Shown here: positions 8,408-15,714 of the stretch, in pieces | Layout of the letters: each line of letters starts with the position of its first letter | Position numbering within the stretch: the stretch's first letter is position 1 | Assembly: GCF_051900425.1 (NCBI RefSeq) | Contig: NZ_JBHZGK010000009.1 | Location: 1 to 64,000, forward strand | DNA length: 64,000 nucleotides | From: Frateuria_A sp051900425 | GTDB taxonomy: Bacteria > Pseudomonadota > Gammaproteobacteria > Xanthomonadales > Rhodanobacteraceae | Direction: 5' to 3' | Program-made: the position numbers and the translations under genes | The notes under the pieces: model-generated | What the model was told of the DNA's origin: nothing | Seen by the model: only the letters and a program-made list of their open reading frames with translations | Database searches by the model: none

Positions 8408-8467
8408 CTGTAGGAGCGCCCTTGGGCGCGACCGCCATCCAGGTCGCGCCCAAGGGCGCTCCTACAG
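8408..8467. repeat. Perfect extragenic palindrome (REP-like), GTAGGAGCGC family
   Basis: Arms 8408-8433 and 8442-8467 are 26 bases each and perfectly complementary around GCCATCCA. The outer CTGTAGGAGCGC and inner GCGCGACC elements recur at 22124-22186, 60013-60076 and, as half a unit, at 48571-48595. A dispersed repeat, possibly also acting as a hairpin between fumC and purB. Confidence 0.9.
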
Positions 8468-8546
8468 ACGCGAGGGGAAGAACCGCGGGCACCCATGGAA
8501 AGCGGGATGTAAAATGCCCCGTTTCCCCTTGCCGGAACCCATGCCG

Positions 8547-9914
8547 ATGTCCACCCACGCCCTTACCGCCCTGTCGCCGCTGGATGGCCGTTACGCCGGC
8601 AAGGTCGAGGCGCTGCGCCCGATCTTCAGCGAGTTCGGCCTGATGCACCGGCGCGTGCAGGTGGAGATCGAATGGTTGCTGGCGCTGGCCGCCGAGGGCG
8701 CCATCGTCGAGCTGCCGCCCTTCTCTGGCGCCCAGGTCGATCAGCTGCGCGCGATTGCCAATGACTTCAGCGTGGCGGACGGCGAGCGGGTGAAGGCGAT
8801 CGAGGCGACCACCAACCACGACGTCAAGGCGATCGAGTACTTCATCAAGGAGCGCATCGGCGCGGACCCGGCGCTGGCGCAGGCCAAGGAGTTCGTGCAT
8901 TTCGCCTGCACCAGCGAGGACATCAACAACCTGTCCTACGCGCTGATGCTGCGCGATGCGCGCGAGGGCGTGCTGCTGCCGATGTTCGATCGTCTCATCG
9001 CCCGCCTGCGCGAGATGGCCCACGCCAACGCCGGCCTGCCGATGCTCTCGCGCACGCACGGCCAGACCGCCTCGCCCAGCACGCTCGGCAAGGAGCTGGC
9101 GAACGTGGTGGCGCGCCTGCAGCGCCAGCGCGCGCAGCTGGCCGGTGTCGAGATTCCCGGCAAGATCAACGGCGCGGTGGGCAACTACAACGCCCACGCG
9201 ATCACCTATCCCGAGCTGGACTGGCGTGCGTTCTCGCGGCGCTTCGTGGAGAGCCTGGGGCTCGACTACAACGCCTACACCACGCAGATCGAACCGCATG
9301 ACGGCGTGGCCGAGTACTGCGATGCGGTGCGCCGCGCCAACATCATCCTGATCGACCTGGCGCGCGACATCTGGGGCTACATCTCGCTGGGCTACTTCAA
9401 GCAGGCGTTGAAGGCGGGCGAGGTCGGCTCCTCGACCATGCCGCACAAGGTCAACCCGATCGACTTCGAGAATGCCGAGGGCAACTTCGGGCTGGCCAAT
9501 GCGCTGCTGGGGCATTTTGCCGAGAAGCTGCCGATCAGCCGGTGGCAGCGCGATCTGACCGATTCGACCGTGTTGCGCGCGCTGGGTACGGCCTTCGGCC
9601 ATACGGTGGTGGCGCTGGAGTCGCTGCAGAAGGGTCTGGGCAAGTTGACGGTGAATGCGGATCGCCTGGCTGCCGATCTCGACGCGAGCTGGGAAGTGCT
9701 GGCCGAGGCGGTGCAGACCGTGATGCGCCGCTACGGGTTGCCGGAGCCGTACGAGCAGTTGAAGGCGCTAACGCGTGGGCAGGGCATCACGCGGGAGTCG
9801 ATGCGGACGTTCATCGAGGGGCTGGCGTTGCCCGCCGAGGCGAAGCAGCGGCTGCTGGAGCTGACGCCGGGCGGCTATGTCGGGCTGGCCGAGGGGTTGG
9901 CTCGGGACGTTTGA
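8547..9914 (+). CDS. purB: Adenylosuccinate lyase
   Basis: A 455-residue protein, close to the E. coli type PurB (about 456). It cleaves SAICAR and adenylosuccinate with release of fumarate in purine synthesis. It begins MSTHALTALSPLDGRYAGK, has SRTHGQTASPSTLGKE near residue 170 and the superfamily signature GSSTMPHKVNPIDFENAEGN around residues 293-312. The ATG at 8547 is chosen over one two codons earlier because GGAA lies nine bases before it. A TAAAAT -10-like hexamer is at 8510-8515 without a clear -35. Single-gene unit followed by a hairpin at 9945. Confidence 0.96.
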   Translation: MSTHALTALSPLDGRYAGKVEALRPIFSEFGLMHRRVQVEIEWLLALAAEGAIVELPPFSGAQVDQLRAIANDFSVADGERVKAIEATTNHDVKAIEYFIKERIGADPALAQAKEFVHFACTSEDINNLSYALMLRDAREGVLLPMFDRLIARLREMAHANAGLPMLSRTHGQTASPSTLGKELANVVARLQRQRAQLAGVEIPGKINGAVGNYNAHAITYPELDWRAFSRRFVESLGLDYNAYTTQIEPHDGVAEYCDAVRRANIILIDLARDIWGYISLGYFKQALKAGEVGSSTMPHKVNPIDFENAEGNFGLANALLGHFAEKLPISRWQRDLTDSTVLRALGTAFGHTVVALESLQKGLGKLTVNADRLAADLDASWEVLAEAVQTVMRRYGLPEPYEQLKALTRGQGITRESMRTFIEGLALPAEAKQRLLELTPGGYVGLAEGLARDV

Positions 9915-9944
9915 TCGCTCCCCCGGCGCGCTTCGCTACGCCCC

Positions 9945-9965
9945 GGGCGGCTTTGATAGCCGCCC
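9945..9965 (+). terminator. Hairpin after purB
   Basis: GGGCGGCT (9945-9952) pairs with AGCCGCCC (9958-9965) over TTGAT, about 30 bases after the purB stop. The T-run is weak (TTACT). Confidence 0.5.
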
Positions 9966-10005
9966 TTACTAGGGGCAGGATCGACTTCACCTGGGCAGGG
10001 TCAGC

Positions 10006-10035
10006 AAAAAACCCCTCTTCCGCCGGAAGAGGGGT
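10006..10035 (-). terminator. Intrinsic terminator of the glutathione transferase gene
   Basis: ACCCCTCTTCC (10011-10021) and GGAAGAGGGGT (10025-10035) form an 11-base perfect stem with a three-base loop. On the minus strand it is followed by a T-run (complement of 10006-10010), so it serves the minus-strand gene ending at 10138. Confidence 0.85.
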
Positions 10036-10137
10036 CCGGTGACCGGTCGACCCTCGCGCGCTGCTCGCCACAACCCGCCGTTTCCTTCCGGGCGTGTCGA
10101 GCGAAGTCGGGGGACGCGTTCCCCCGACCAGCAACGC

Positions 10138-10764
10138 TCAGGCGGCCGCGGTGGCCCGACGCGCAAGCCCTTCGAAGTCCATCGCCGCCTGCACCGCCGG
10201 CCGCTCCAGCATACGGTGCTGGAACGCCTGGATCGCCGGGAAGTAGGACAGGTCCAGCTTCACGTGACGCGCCCAGTTGGTCACCGTGAACAGGTAGGCG
10301 TCGGCCACGGTGAACTGCTCGCCCAGCAGCCACGGATGCGTCGCCAGCGCGCTTTCCAGCAACGCATAGCGCTTGCGCAGGTACTCCTTGCGCTCCTCAC
10401 GCGTCGCCTCGGGCGTGTCCGGCTTGAACAGCGGGCTGTAGGACTTGTGGATCTCGGAGTTGATGTAGCCGAGCACTTCCTGCAGGCGGTAGCGCGCCAG
10501 CGTGCCGTTGGCAGGCGCCAGGCGCGAGGCGGGCTTGAGGTCGGCCAGGTACTGCACGATCGCCGGCCCTTCGGTCAGCAACTGGCCGTCGTCCAGTTCC
10601 AGCGCCGGCACGTAACCCTTGGGGTTGATCGCCAGGAAATCGGCACCGTCCTCAGTGCGCTTGGTCGCACCGTCGACCTTCACCAGCTGAAGGTCGATGC
10701 CGGCTTCGCGCGCGACGATGTGCGGGGAAAGCGAGCAGGCGCCGGGCATGTAGTAGAGCTTCAT
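10138..10764 (-). CDS. Glutathione S-transferase (beta/GstA type)
   Basis: A 208-residue protein with the thioredoxin-like N-terminal domain (MKLYYMPGACSLSPHIVARE, NPKGYVPALELDDGQLL, EGPAIVQYLADL) and an all-helical C-terminal domain. Cys10 in ACSLSP matches the catalytic cysteine of bacterial beta-class enzymes. It would conjugate glutathione to electrophiles or reduce small disulfides in the cytoplasm. The ATG at 10762-10764 has AAGGAGAG upstream. It is divergent from an HxlR regulator, a pairing that suggests control by that regulator in response to a reactive compound. Confidence 0.9.
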   Translation of the reverse strand: MKLYYMPGACSLSPHIVAREAGIDLQLVKVDGATKRTEDGADFLAINPKGYVPALELDDGQLLTEGPAIVQYLADLKPASRLAPANGTLARYRLQEVLGYINSEIHKSYSPLFKPDTPEATREERKEYLRKRYALLESALATHPWLLGEQFTVADAYLFTVTNWARHVKLDLSYFPAIQAFQHRMLERPAVQAAMDFEGLARRATAAA

Positions 10765-10789
10765 GGATGACTCTCCTTCGTGGGGTGGG

Positions 10790-10803
10790 ACGTCCTTGGA
10801 CGT
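10790..10803. promoter_or_regulatory. ACGTCC-TT-GGACGT inverted repeat upstream of gst
   Basis: Six-base perfect arms around TT, about 25 bases upstream of the gst start. It shares the GGACGTCC core with the palindromes near cysB and cysJ, although the half-sites have the opposite arrangement. Function unknown. Confidence 0.35.
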
Positions 10804-10836
10804 GGCGCGCATCCTAGCCCTTGAAGGTTACTGATG

Positions 10837-10876
10837 GATACCACCTAACCATGGATTAGTGCCAGAATGTGGTATC
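10837..10876. promoter_or_regulatory. Candidate HxlR operator between gst and its regulator
   Basis: GATACCAC (10837-10844) and GTGGTATC (10869-10876) are perfect eight-base arms 24 bases apart, with CTAA/TTAG arms nested inside around CCATGG. The site lies between the divergent gst and hxlR-type genes. HxlR-family proteins bind such spaced inverted repeats as dimers. Binding is inferred. Confidence 0.6.
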
Positions 10877-10902
10877 TCCACGGTTACCGAGGACACGCCT
10901 CC

Positions 10903-11292
10903 ATGGGCCTGCCCGTACGCAAGAGCAAGGTCGCCGCGCCGCCGCCGGCGTGCCCGCTCACCGAAAGCCTGGCGCTTCTGCGCGGCGCATGGGCGCCGAA
11001 CGTGATCTGGTACCTGAGCGCCGAACCGCGTCGCTTCGGCGAGTTGCGCCACGACATCCCGCGCATCTCCGCGCGCGTGCTCAGTGCGCGTCTGCGCGAG
11101 CTGGAATCGCGTGGGCTGGTGACGCGGCGAGTGCTCGATACCTCGCCGCCCTCGGCCGAGTACGCACTGACGCCGCTGGGACGCGAACTGCTGCCGGCGA
11201 TCGAGGCATTGGCGCGCGTGGGTCGCAAGCTGATCGATCAGTGGGAGCTGGGGGCACGAAGCACCAAGGTGCGGGGACGCCGGGCTGCCTGA
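10903..11292 (+). CDS. HxlR-family transcriptional regulator
   Basis: A 129-residue winged-helix protein with the HxlR pattern: a conserved cysteine in PACPLTESLALLRGAW, then IWYLSAEPRRFGELRHDIPRISARVL, the recognition segment SARLRELESRGLVTRR and the wing SAEYALTPLGRELLP. Many HxlR proteins sense electrophiles or oxidants through that N-terminal cysteine. The ATG at 10903 has GAGGAC upstream; an earlier in-frame ATG at 10867 would place the start inside the presumed operator and is less likely. Divergent from the glutathione transferase gene. Confidence 0.88.
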   Translation: MGLPVRKSKVAAPPPACPLTESLALLRGAWAPNVIWYLSAEPRRFGELRHDIPRISARVLSARLRELESRGLVTRRVLDTSPPSAEYALTPLGRELLPAIEALARVGRKLIDQWELGARSTKVRGRRAA

Positions 11293-11665
11293 AGTGGGCT
11301 ACTGGCATTGCACTGCAGCTCTCTCTCCCCCGGGGAGAGGGTTGGGGTGAGGGGCGGCGCTTGCGCGGATGGCTCGTTTCCTGCCAGGCCGACGGCACCG
11401 CTTTCCGACCACCCGAACGGTCGGGCGAGCCCCGGCCCCTCACCCTGCCCTCTCCCCGGAGGGGAGAGGGTTCAAGCTCGCGGCGTTGCATTCCCTCTCC
11501 CGGAGGGGAGAGGTTCAAACCCGGGACCGGGCGGCGTTGCACTGCGGCTCCCTCTCCCCGGAGGGGAGGGTCCAAGCTCAACGCCGCGCTATTCGAGCGT
11601 CCAGCTCCCTCGCCCTTGGGGAGGAGGATCCAAGCAAGAGCACGCGTGGCAGCGGTGCCTCGACC
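11293..11665. repeat. Cluster of CTCTCCCC..GGGGAGAG palindromic repeats
   Basis: A gene-free stretch holding at least four copies of CCCTCTCCCCGGAGGGGAGAG or close variants (about 11322-11342, 11447-11470, 11492-11512 and 11549-11570), with flanking pieces such as GGTTCAAGCTCGCGGCGTTGCA also repeated. Spacing is irregular. The same core returns at 15560-15600 and 41210-41500. Known widely in proteobacterial intergenic DNA as a dispersed repeat; no coding potential seen. Confidence 0.75.
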
Positions 11666-12646
11666 TCAGGCCGCCGTGGCCTTTGCGGCAAGCGAGGAGC
11701 CTGCGCCCTCCACCTCGTCCGAGCCCTCGTTGACACCCTCGAACAGGAACGTCGACAGGTAACGCTCGCCGGTATCGGGCAGCATCGCCAGCAGCACCGA
11801 GCCTTCCGGCGCGCCCTTGGCCGCCTGCAGCGCCGCCGCCAGCGTGGCCCCGGACGAGAGGCCCACGAAAATGCCTTCCTGCTCCGCCAACTGGCGCGAG
11901 GTGTCGCGGGCAAGCGTGTCGTCCACCGGCAGGATCTGGTCGACCACGTCGCGGTTGAGCACGCCAGGGACGAAGTCCGGAGTCCAGCCCTGGATCTTGT
12001 GCGGCTGCCACTCCTTGCCCGAGAGCATGGCTGCACCAGCCGGTTCGCTGGCGATGATCTTGACCTCGGGACGGGCCACCTTGAGCACCTCGCCCACGCC
12101 GGTGAGGGTGCCGCCGGTACCCCAGCCTGTGACGAAGTAGTCCAGCCGGCGACCGGCGAAGTCGCGCAGGATCTCGGCCGCCGTGGTGCTCCGGTGGTAG
12201 GCCGGGTTGGCCGGGTTCTCGAACTGGCTGGCGAGGAACCAGCCGTGCTTCTTCGCGAGCTCGGCCGCCTTCTCCACCATGCCGGTGCCGCGGGCCGCCG
12301 CGGGCGTGAGCACGACCTTGCCGCCGTAGGCGCGGATCAGCTTGCGCCGCTCGATCGAAAAGGTTTCGGTCATCACCGCCACGAACGGGTAGCCACGCGC
12401 CGCGCATACCGCGGCCAGCGCCACGCCGGTGTTGCCAGAGGTCGCCTCGATCACGGTCTGGCCGGGCTTGAGCGTGCCGCGCTGCTCGGCGTCCAGGATG
12501 ATCGCCAGCGCCAGGCGGTCCTTCACCGAGCCGGCGGGATTGAAGGCCTCGACCTTCACGTAGAGCTCGACGTTCTTCGGGGCGAGCCGGTGCAGCTTGA
12601 CGATCGGCGTGTTGCCGATGGTGTCGAGGATGCTGTCGTAGATCAT
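11666..12646 (-). CDS. cysK: Cysteine synthase (O-acetylserine sulfhydrylase)
   Basis: A 326-residue PLP enzyme that joins sulfide to O-acetylserine to make cysteine. It starts MIYDSILDTIGNTPIVKLHR, carries the PLP lysine in NPAGSVKDRLAL (about residue 43), the substrate loop EATSGNTGVALA and the glycine-rich GWGTGGTLTGVGEVLK phosphate clamp, and GLSSGATLAAAL near the end. CysK rather than CysM fits the length and the N-terminus. The ATG at 12644-12646 has AGGAG eight bases upstream. It sits downstream of cysG on the same strand (45-base gap), within the sulfate assimilation locus. Confidence 0.94.
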   Translation of the reverse strand: MIYDSILDTIGNTPIVKLHRLAPKNVELYVKVEAFNPAGSVKDRLALAIILDAEQRGTLKPGQTVIEATSGNTGVALAAVCAARGYPFVAVMTETFSIERRKLIRAYGGKVVLTPAAARGTGMVEKAAELAKKHGWFLASQFENPANPAYHRSTTAAEILRDFAGRRLDYFVTGWGTGGTLTGVGEVLKVARPEVKIIASEPAGAAMLSGKEWQPHKIQGWTPDFVPGVLNRDVVDQILPVDDTLARDTSRQLAEQEGIFVGLSSGATLAAALQAAKGAPEGSVLLAMLPDTGERYLSTFLFEGVNEGSDEVEGAGSSLAAKATAA

Positions 12647-12690
12647 GGGTACTGACTCCTGGAAGGGTGCCGGCGAGCGCCGGCGAAGGG

Positions 12691-14175
12691 TCATGCCTGG
12701 TGGAGCGCGGCGAGCACGTCGTCCTGGCGTGCCGGTGGGCGAGTGCGGGCGGCCCTGCCCGCTTCGCCGATGTCGTGGACGCTTGCCCCCAACGGGGGCG
12801 CACCGAACCACGCCAGCGAATCCGCCAGCGCGGCGACCTCGCCGAGTATCAGCAGCGCAGGTGAACGAACCGCATGGGCCGCGGCGCGTTCGGCGAGCTG
12901 GGCCAGCGTGCCGGTCACCACCCGCTGTCCGGCGCGCGAGCCGTTCTCCACCAGGGCGAACGGGGTGGCCGGCGCGCGACCGTACTCGAGCAGTTTCGAC
13001 TGCAGCGTGGCCAGTTCGGCGACGCCCATGTAGACCGCCAGCGTCTGCTTTTCCTGGGCCAGCGCGGACCAGTCGAGCGTGTCGCGCGAGGCCTGGCAGT
13101 GCGCGGTGAGCAGGCGCACCGACTGCGCGTGATCACGGTGGGTCAGCGGTACGCCGGCGTAGGCGGCGCAGGCCAGCGCGGCAGTGATGCCCGGGACGAT
13201 CTCGTACGGGATGCCGTGGGCGCGCAGGAACTCCAGTTCCTCGCCGCCACGGCCGAACACGAACGGGTCCCCGCCCTTCAGCCGCACGACCCGGCGACCG
13301 GCGCTGGCGTGCTCGAGCATCAGGTCGTGGATCTGCGACTGCGTGGCGTGGTGGTTGCCCGCCTGCTTGCCGACCTCGATACGCTCCGCATCGCGGCGCG
13401 CCAGCGCCAGCACCTCGGCACTGACCAGGCGGTCGTGCAGGATCACGTCCGCTTCGTTGAGCGCGCGCAGGCCACGCAGGGTAAGCAGGCCCGGATCGCC
13501 GGGGCCGGCGCCGACCAGCACCACGGATCCGGTGGAAGTTCCGGGCTCCTCGGCCAATGCACGCTCGGCGGCAAGGCGCGCCTCGGCCTCGCGGCCCTGG
13601 CGCAACAGGGTCGCCACCGGGCCGGCGAACAGCGTCTCGTAGAAGCGCCGCCGCGCGGCCGGCTGGCCGAAACGCAGGCGTATGCGCGGTCGCAGCCGGG
13701 CCGCCAGCGTGGCCAGCGCCCCCAGCGAGTGATCCAGCAGGGTCTCCAGCCGCTCGCGCAGCAGGCGCGCCAACATGGGGGCCTGGCCGCCGCTGGAGAT
13801 CGCGATGGTCAGCGGCGCGCGGTCGATGACCGCGGGCACGTGGAAGCTGGACAACTGTGCGTCGTCCACCACGTTGACGAACAGGCGCCGAAGACCGGCC
13901 AGCTCGGCGACCAGGGCGTTGGTCGCTCGGTCGGAGGTGGCTGCCACCACCAGCCACACGTGGTCGAGCCAGGTCTCGCGGAAGGCTTCCGGACGATAGG
14001 CTACAACGCCCTGTTCCACCCATTGGCACAGTAGCGGCGTCAGCGCGGGGGCGTTCACCGTCACCTGCGCGCCGGCATCCAGCAAGGCCACCACCTTGCG
14101 CTCGGCCACGGCGCCGCCGCCGACGACCAGCACGGCGCGACGCGAAAGATCGGCAAACAGCGGGTAGAGCTTCAA
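12691..14175 (-). CDS. cysG: Siroheme synthase, fused methyltransferase/dehydrogenase/ferrochelatase
   Basis: A 494-residue fusion protein supplying siroheme for CysI. The N-terminal part (KLYPLFADLSRRAVLVVGGG, residues 1-150) is the NAD-dependent precorrin-2 dehydrogenase and ferrochelatase; the C-terminal part (from VVLVGAGPGDPGLLTLRG, about residue 215) is uroporphyrinogen III methyltransferase with VRLKGGDPFVFGRGGEE and the GIPYEIVPGITAA block. The TTG at 14173-14175 gives the canonical N-terminus and is preferred, although its ribosome binding site is weak; an ATG at 14251-14253 would add 26 unusual residues and overlap two hairpins. Followed by cysK. Confidence 0.93.
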   Translation of the reverse strand: MKLYPLFADLSRRAVLVVGGGAVAERKVVALLDAGAQVTVNAPALTPLLCQWVEQGVVAYRPEAFRETWLDHVWLVVAATSDRATNALVAELAGLRRLFVNVVDDAQLSSFHVPAVIDRAPLTIAISSGGQAPMLARLLRERLETLLDHSLGALATLAARLRPRIRLRFGQPAARRRFYETLFAGPVATLLRQGREAEARLAAERALAEEPGTSTGSVVLVGAGPGDPGLLTLRGLRALNEADVILHDRLVSAEVLALARRDAERIEVGKQAGNHHATQSQIHDLMLEHASAGRRVVRLKGGDPFVFGRGGEELEFLRAHGIPYEIVPGITAALACAAYAGVPLTHRDHAQSVRLLTAHCQASRDTLDWSALAQEKQTLAVYMGVAELATLQSKLLEYGRAPATPFALVENGSRAGQRVVTGTLAQLAERAAAHAVRSPALLILGEVAALADSLAWFGAPPLGASVHDIGEAGRAARTRPPARQDDVLAALHQA

Positions 14176-14224
14176 GGGAGCAGCCTGCGGGAGGAGTCCG
14201 GCCACGCTAGGCGGCCGCTTCGGA

Positions 14225-14272
14225 GGCGACAAATGATTTGTCGCCAGCCACATATGCCTTCACGGCATGTGG
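14225..14272. promoter_or_regulatory. Two adjacent hairpins in the cysG-cysB gap
   Basis: GGCGACAAA-TGA-TTTGTCGCC (14225-14245) is a nine-base perfect palindrome. It is followed by CCACATATGCC/GGCATGTGG (14248-14272), an imperfect stem. Both lie 50-100 bases before the preferred cysG start and 180-230 before cysB, so they could be an operator or a leader structure of cysG. Confidence 0.45.
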
Positions 14273-14295
14273 ACCGGAGCGGCGGCTACATTGCC

Positions 14296-14331
14296 TTGAC
14301 ACGGTGCATCATTGGACGTATAGACGTCCAA
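14296..14331 (+). promoter_or_regulatory. cysB promoter with an operator over the -10 box
   Basis: TTGACA (14296-14301), a 17-base spacer and TATAGA (14319-14324) form a near-consensus sigma-70 promoter. The inverted repeat TTGGACGT (14312-14319) / ACGTCCAA (14324-14331) covers the -10 box, so a bound protein would block transcription. GGACGTATAGACGTCC resembles two tandem met boxes (AGACGTCT). A related palindrome lies upstream of cysJ. Confidence 0.72.
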
Positions 14332-14455
14332 ATATGTCAAACGAACGACAGCCGCCACGCAATCATCACGACCCGCGCCTGCGAGCGTCCGGGCGATGTA
14401 GCCGTGATTCGTCCGCATCCATCCCTGCTGGCCGAACGAACACGGGTACCCCGCC

Positions 14456-15448
14456 ATGACCCTCGTCCAACTCCGTTGCCTGGTCGCGATCGCCGACGCC
14501 GGGCTCAACATCACCCTGGCCGCCGAGCGCGTCCATGCCACGCAGCCCGGCCTCAGCAAGCAGCTCAAGCAGCTTGAGGACGAGCTGGGCTTCAAGCTCT
14601 TCGTGCGCAAGGGCAAGAGCCTGGATGCGGTCACCCACGCCGGGCGGCAGGTGCTCGAACGCGCGCGGGTGATCCTGGCCGAGGCGGCCAACATCCGGTC
14701 GATCGCCGCTAACCTGCGCAACGAGGCGCACGGCGAGTTGCGCATCGCCACCACGCACACCCAGGCGCGCTTCGCCCTGCCCGGCTCGATCGCCGCGCTC
14801 AACCTCGCCTATCCGCAGGTCAGCGTGCACCTGCAGCCGGGCCAGGACGCGGATGTGCTGGCGCAACTGGAAGCCGGCCGCGTGGACGTGGCGGTGATCA
14901 GCACCGCCGGCGCACCACCGTCGGTTGGTATCGCCCTGCCCGCCTACCGCTGGCATCGGGTGGTCGTGGCGCCGAGCGGCCATGCCCTGGCGCGGCGGGC
15001 GCTGCCGCCGACGCTGGCCGAGCTCGCTGCCGAACCGCTGATCAGCTACGACTCCTCGCTGAAGCCCGAGTCCTCGCTGCGGCGCGTGTTCGAGACGGCG
15101 GGGCTGGAACCGCAGATCGCGATGACGGCGGGCGATGCCGATCTCATCAAGACCTACGTGCGCGCGGGCATGGGCGTGGGCGTGCTCGCCGAGATGGCCA
15201 TGCTGGCGAACGACGCGGACCTGCACGTGCTTCCGGCCGATCACCTGTTCCCGCAATGCACGACGTGGATCGTGCTGCGGCGGGAAGCGGTGGTACGGGA
15301 GTTCGTGCTGGAGTTCATCCGGCAATTCGCGCCGCACCTGGATCGGCGGAACGTGGCGCGTGCGCTGGCCGGCGACGACGCGCCGGCGGACTGGCCGCAG
15401 GCGCCGCACTGGCGCGAGCGGGCCGTGGCACTTCCGGACGCTGCCTGA
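14456..15448 (+). CDS. cysB: CysB-type LysR regulator
   Basis: A 330-residue LysR-family regulator. The DNA-binding domain reads LVQLRCLVAIADAGLNITLAAERVHATQPGLSKQLKQLEDELG, with the CysB-specific TQPGLSKQ helix, and the effector domain opens with LRIATTHTQARFALP, the sulfate/acetylserine-binding pattern of CysB and Cbl. It is expected to activate the cys genes when acetylserine accumulates. CysB rather than Cbl is preferred because it sits inside the cys locus. Its promoter carries an operator-like palindrome, suggesting autorepression or control by a further factor. Convergent with sat. Confidence 0.88.
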   Translation: MTLVQLRCLVAIADAGLNITLAAERVHATQPGLSKQLKQLEDELGFKLFVRKGKSLDAVTHAGRQVLERARVILAEAANIRSIAANLRNEAHGELRIATTHTQARFALPGSIAALNLAYPQVSVHLQPGQDADVLAQLEAGRVDVAVISTAGAPPSVGIALPAYRWHRVVVAPSGHALARRALPPTLAELAAEPLISYDSSLKPESSLRRVFETAGLEPQIAMTAGDADLIKTYVRAGMGVGVLAEMAMLANDADLHVLPADHLFPQCTTWIVLRREAVVREFVLEFIRQFAPHLDRRNVARALAGDDAPADWPQAPHWRERAVALPDAA

Positions 15449-15714
15449 AGTTCGCTTCGCCCGACACGCTCCAGCTCCCCCCAGGTTTTATGGCGCGGCG
15501 GATGCCGCTCGCGCAAGCGGCAGTTCGCACGGCGCCTGAGGCTCCGCCCCCCGCAGGACACGCTCCAGCTCCCTCTCCCCGGAGGGGAGAGGGAGCCAGG
15601 TTTACGGCGTGGCGGATGCCGCTCGCGCAAGCGGCCGTTCGCACGGCGCCTGAGGCTCCGCCCCCGCAGGACACGCTCCAGCTCCTTCTCCCCTCCGGGC
15701 AGGGGGGAGCCTGC
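15449..15714. repeat. 114-117 bp direct repeat including the 3' end of sat
   Basis: GATGCCGCTCGCGCA occurs at 15501, 15615 and 15732; the last copy is the coding end of sat (the RERHPP codons). Each unit also carries ACACGCTCCAGCTCC and the first two carry GTTCGCACGGCGCCTGAGG. One unit holds a CCCTCTCCCCGGAGGGGAGAG palindrome. The gap has no gene; it seems to have grown by repeated duplication of the sat tail with the palindromic repeat. Confidence 0.8.

Noticed and set aside
6750..9602. Minus-strand reading across fumC and purB
   Set aside because: Overlaps fumC in a different frame and purB antisense; no family pattern.
11293..11665. Repeat cluster as a CRISPR array
   Set aside because: Repeats are palindromic, irregularly spaced, of unequal length, and no cas genes or unique uniform spacers exist.
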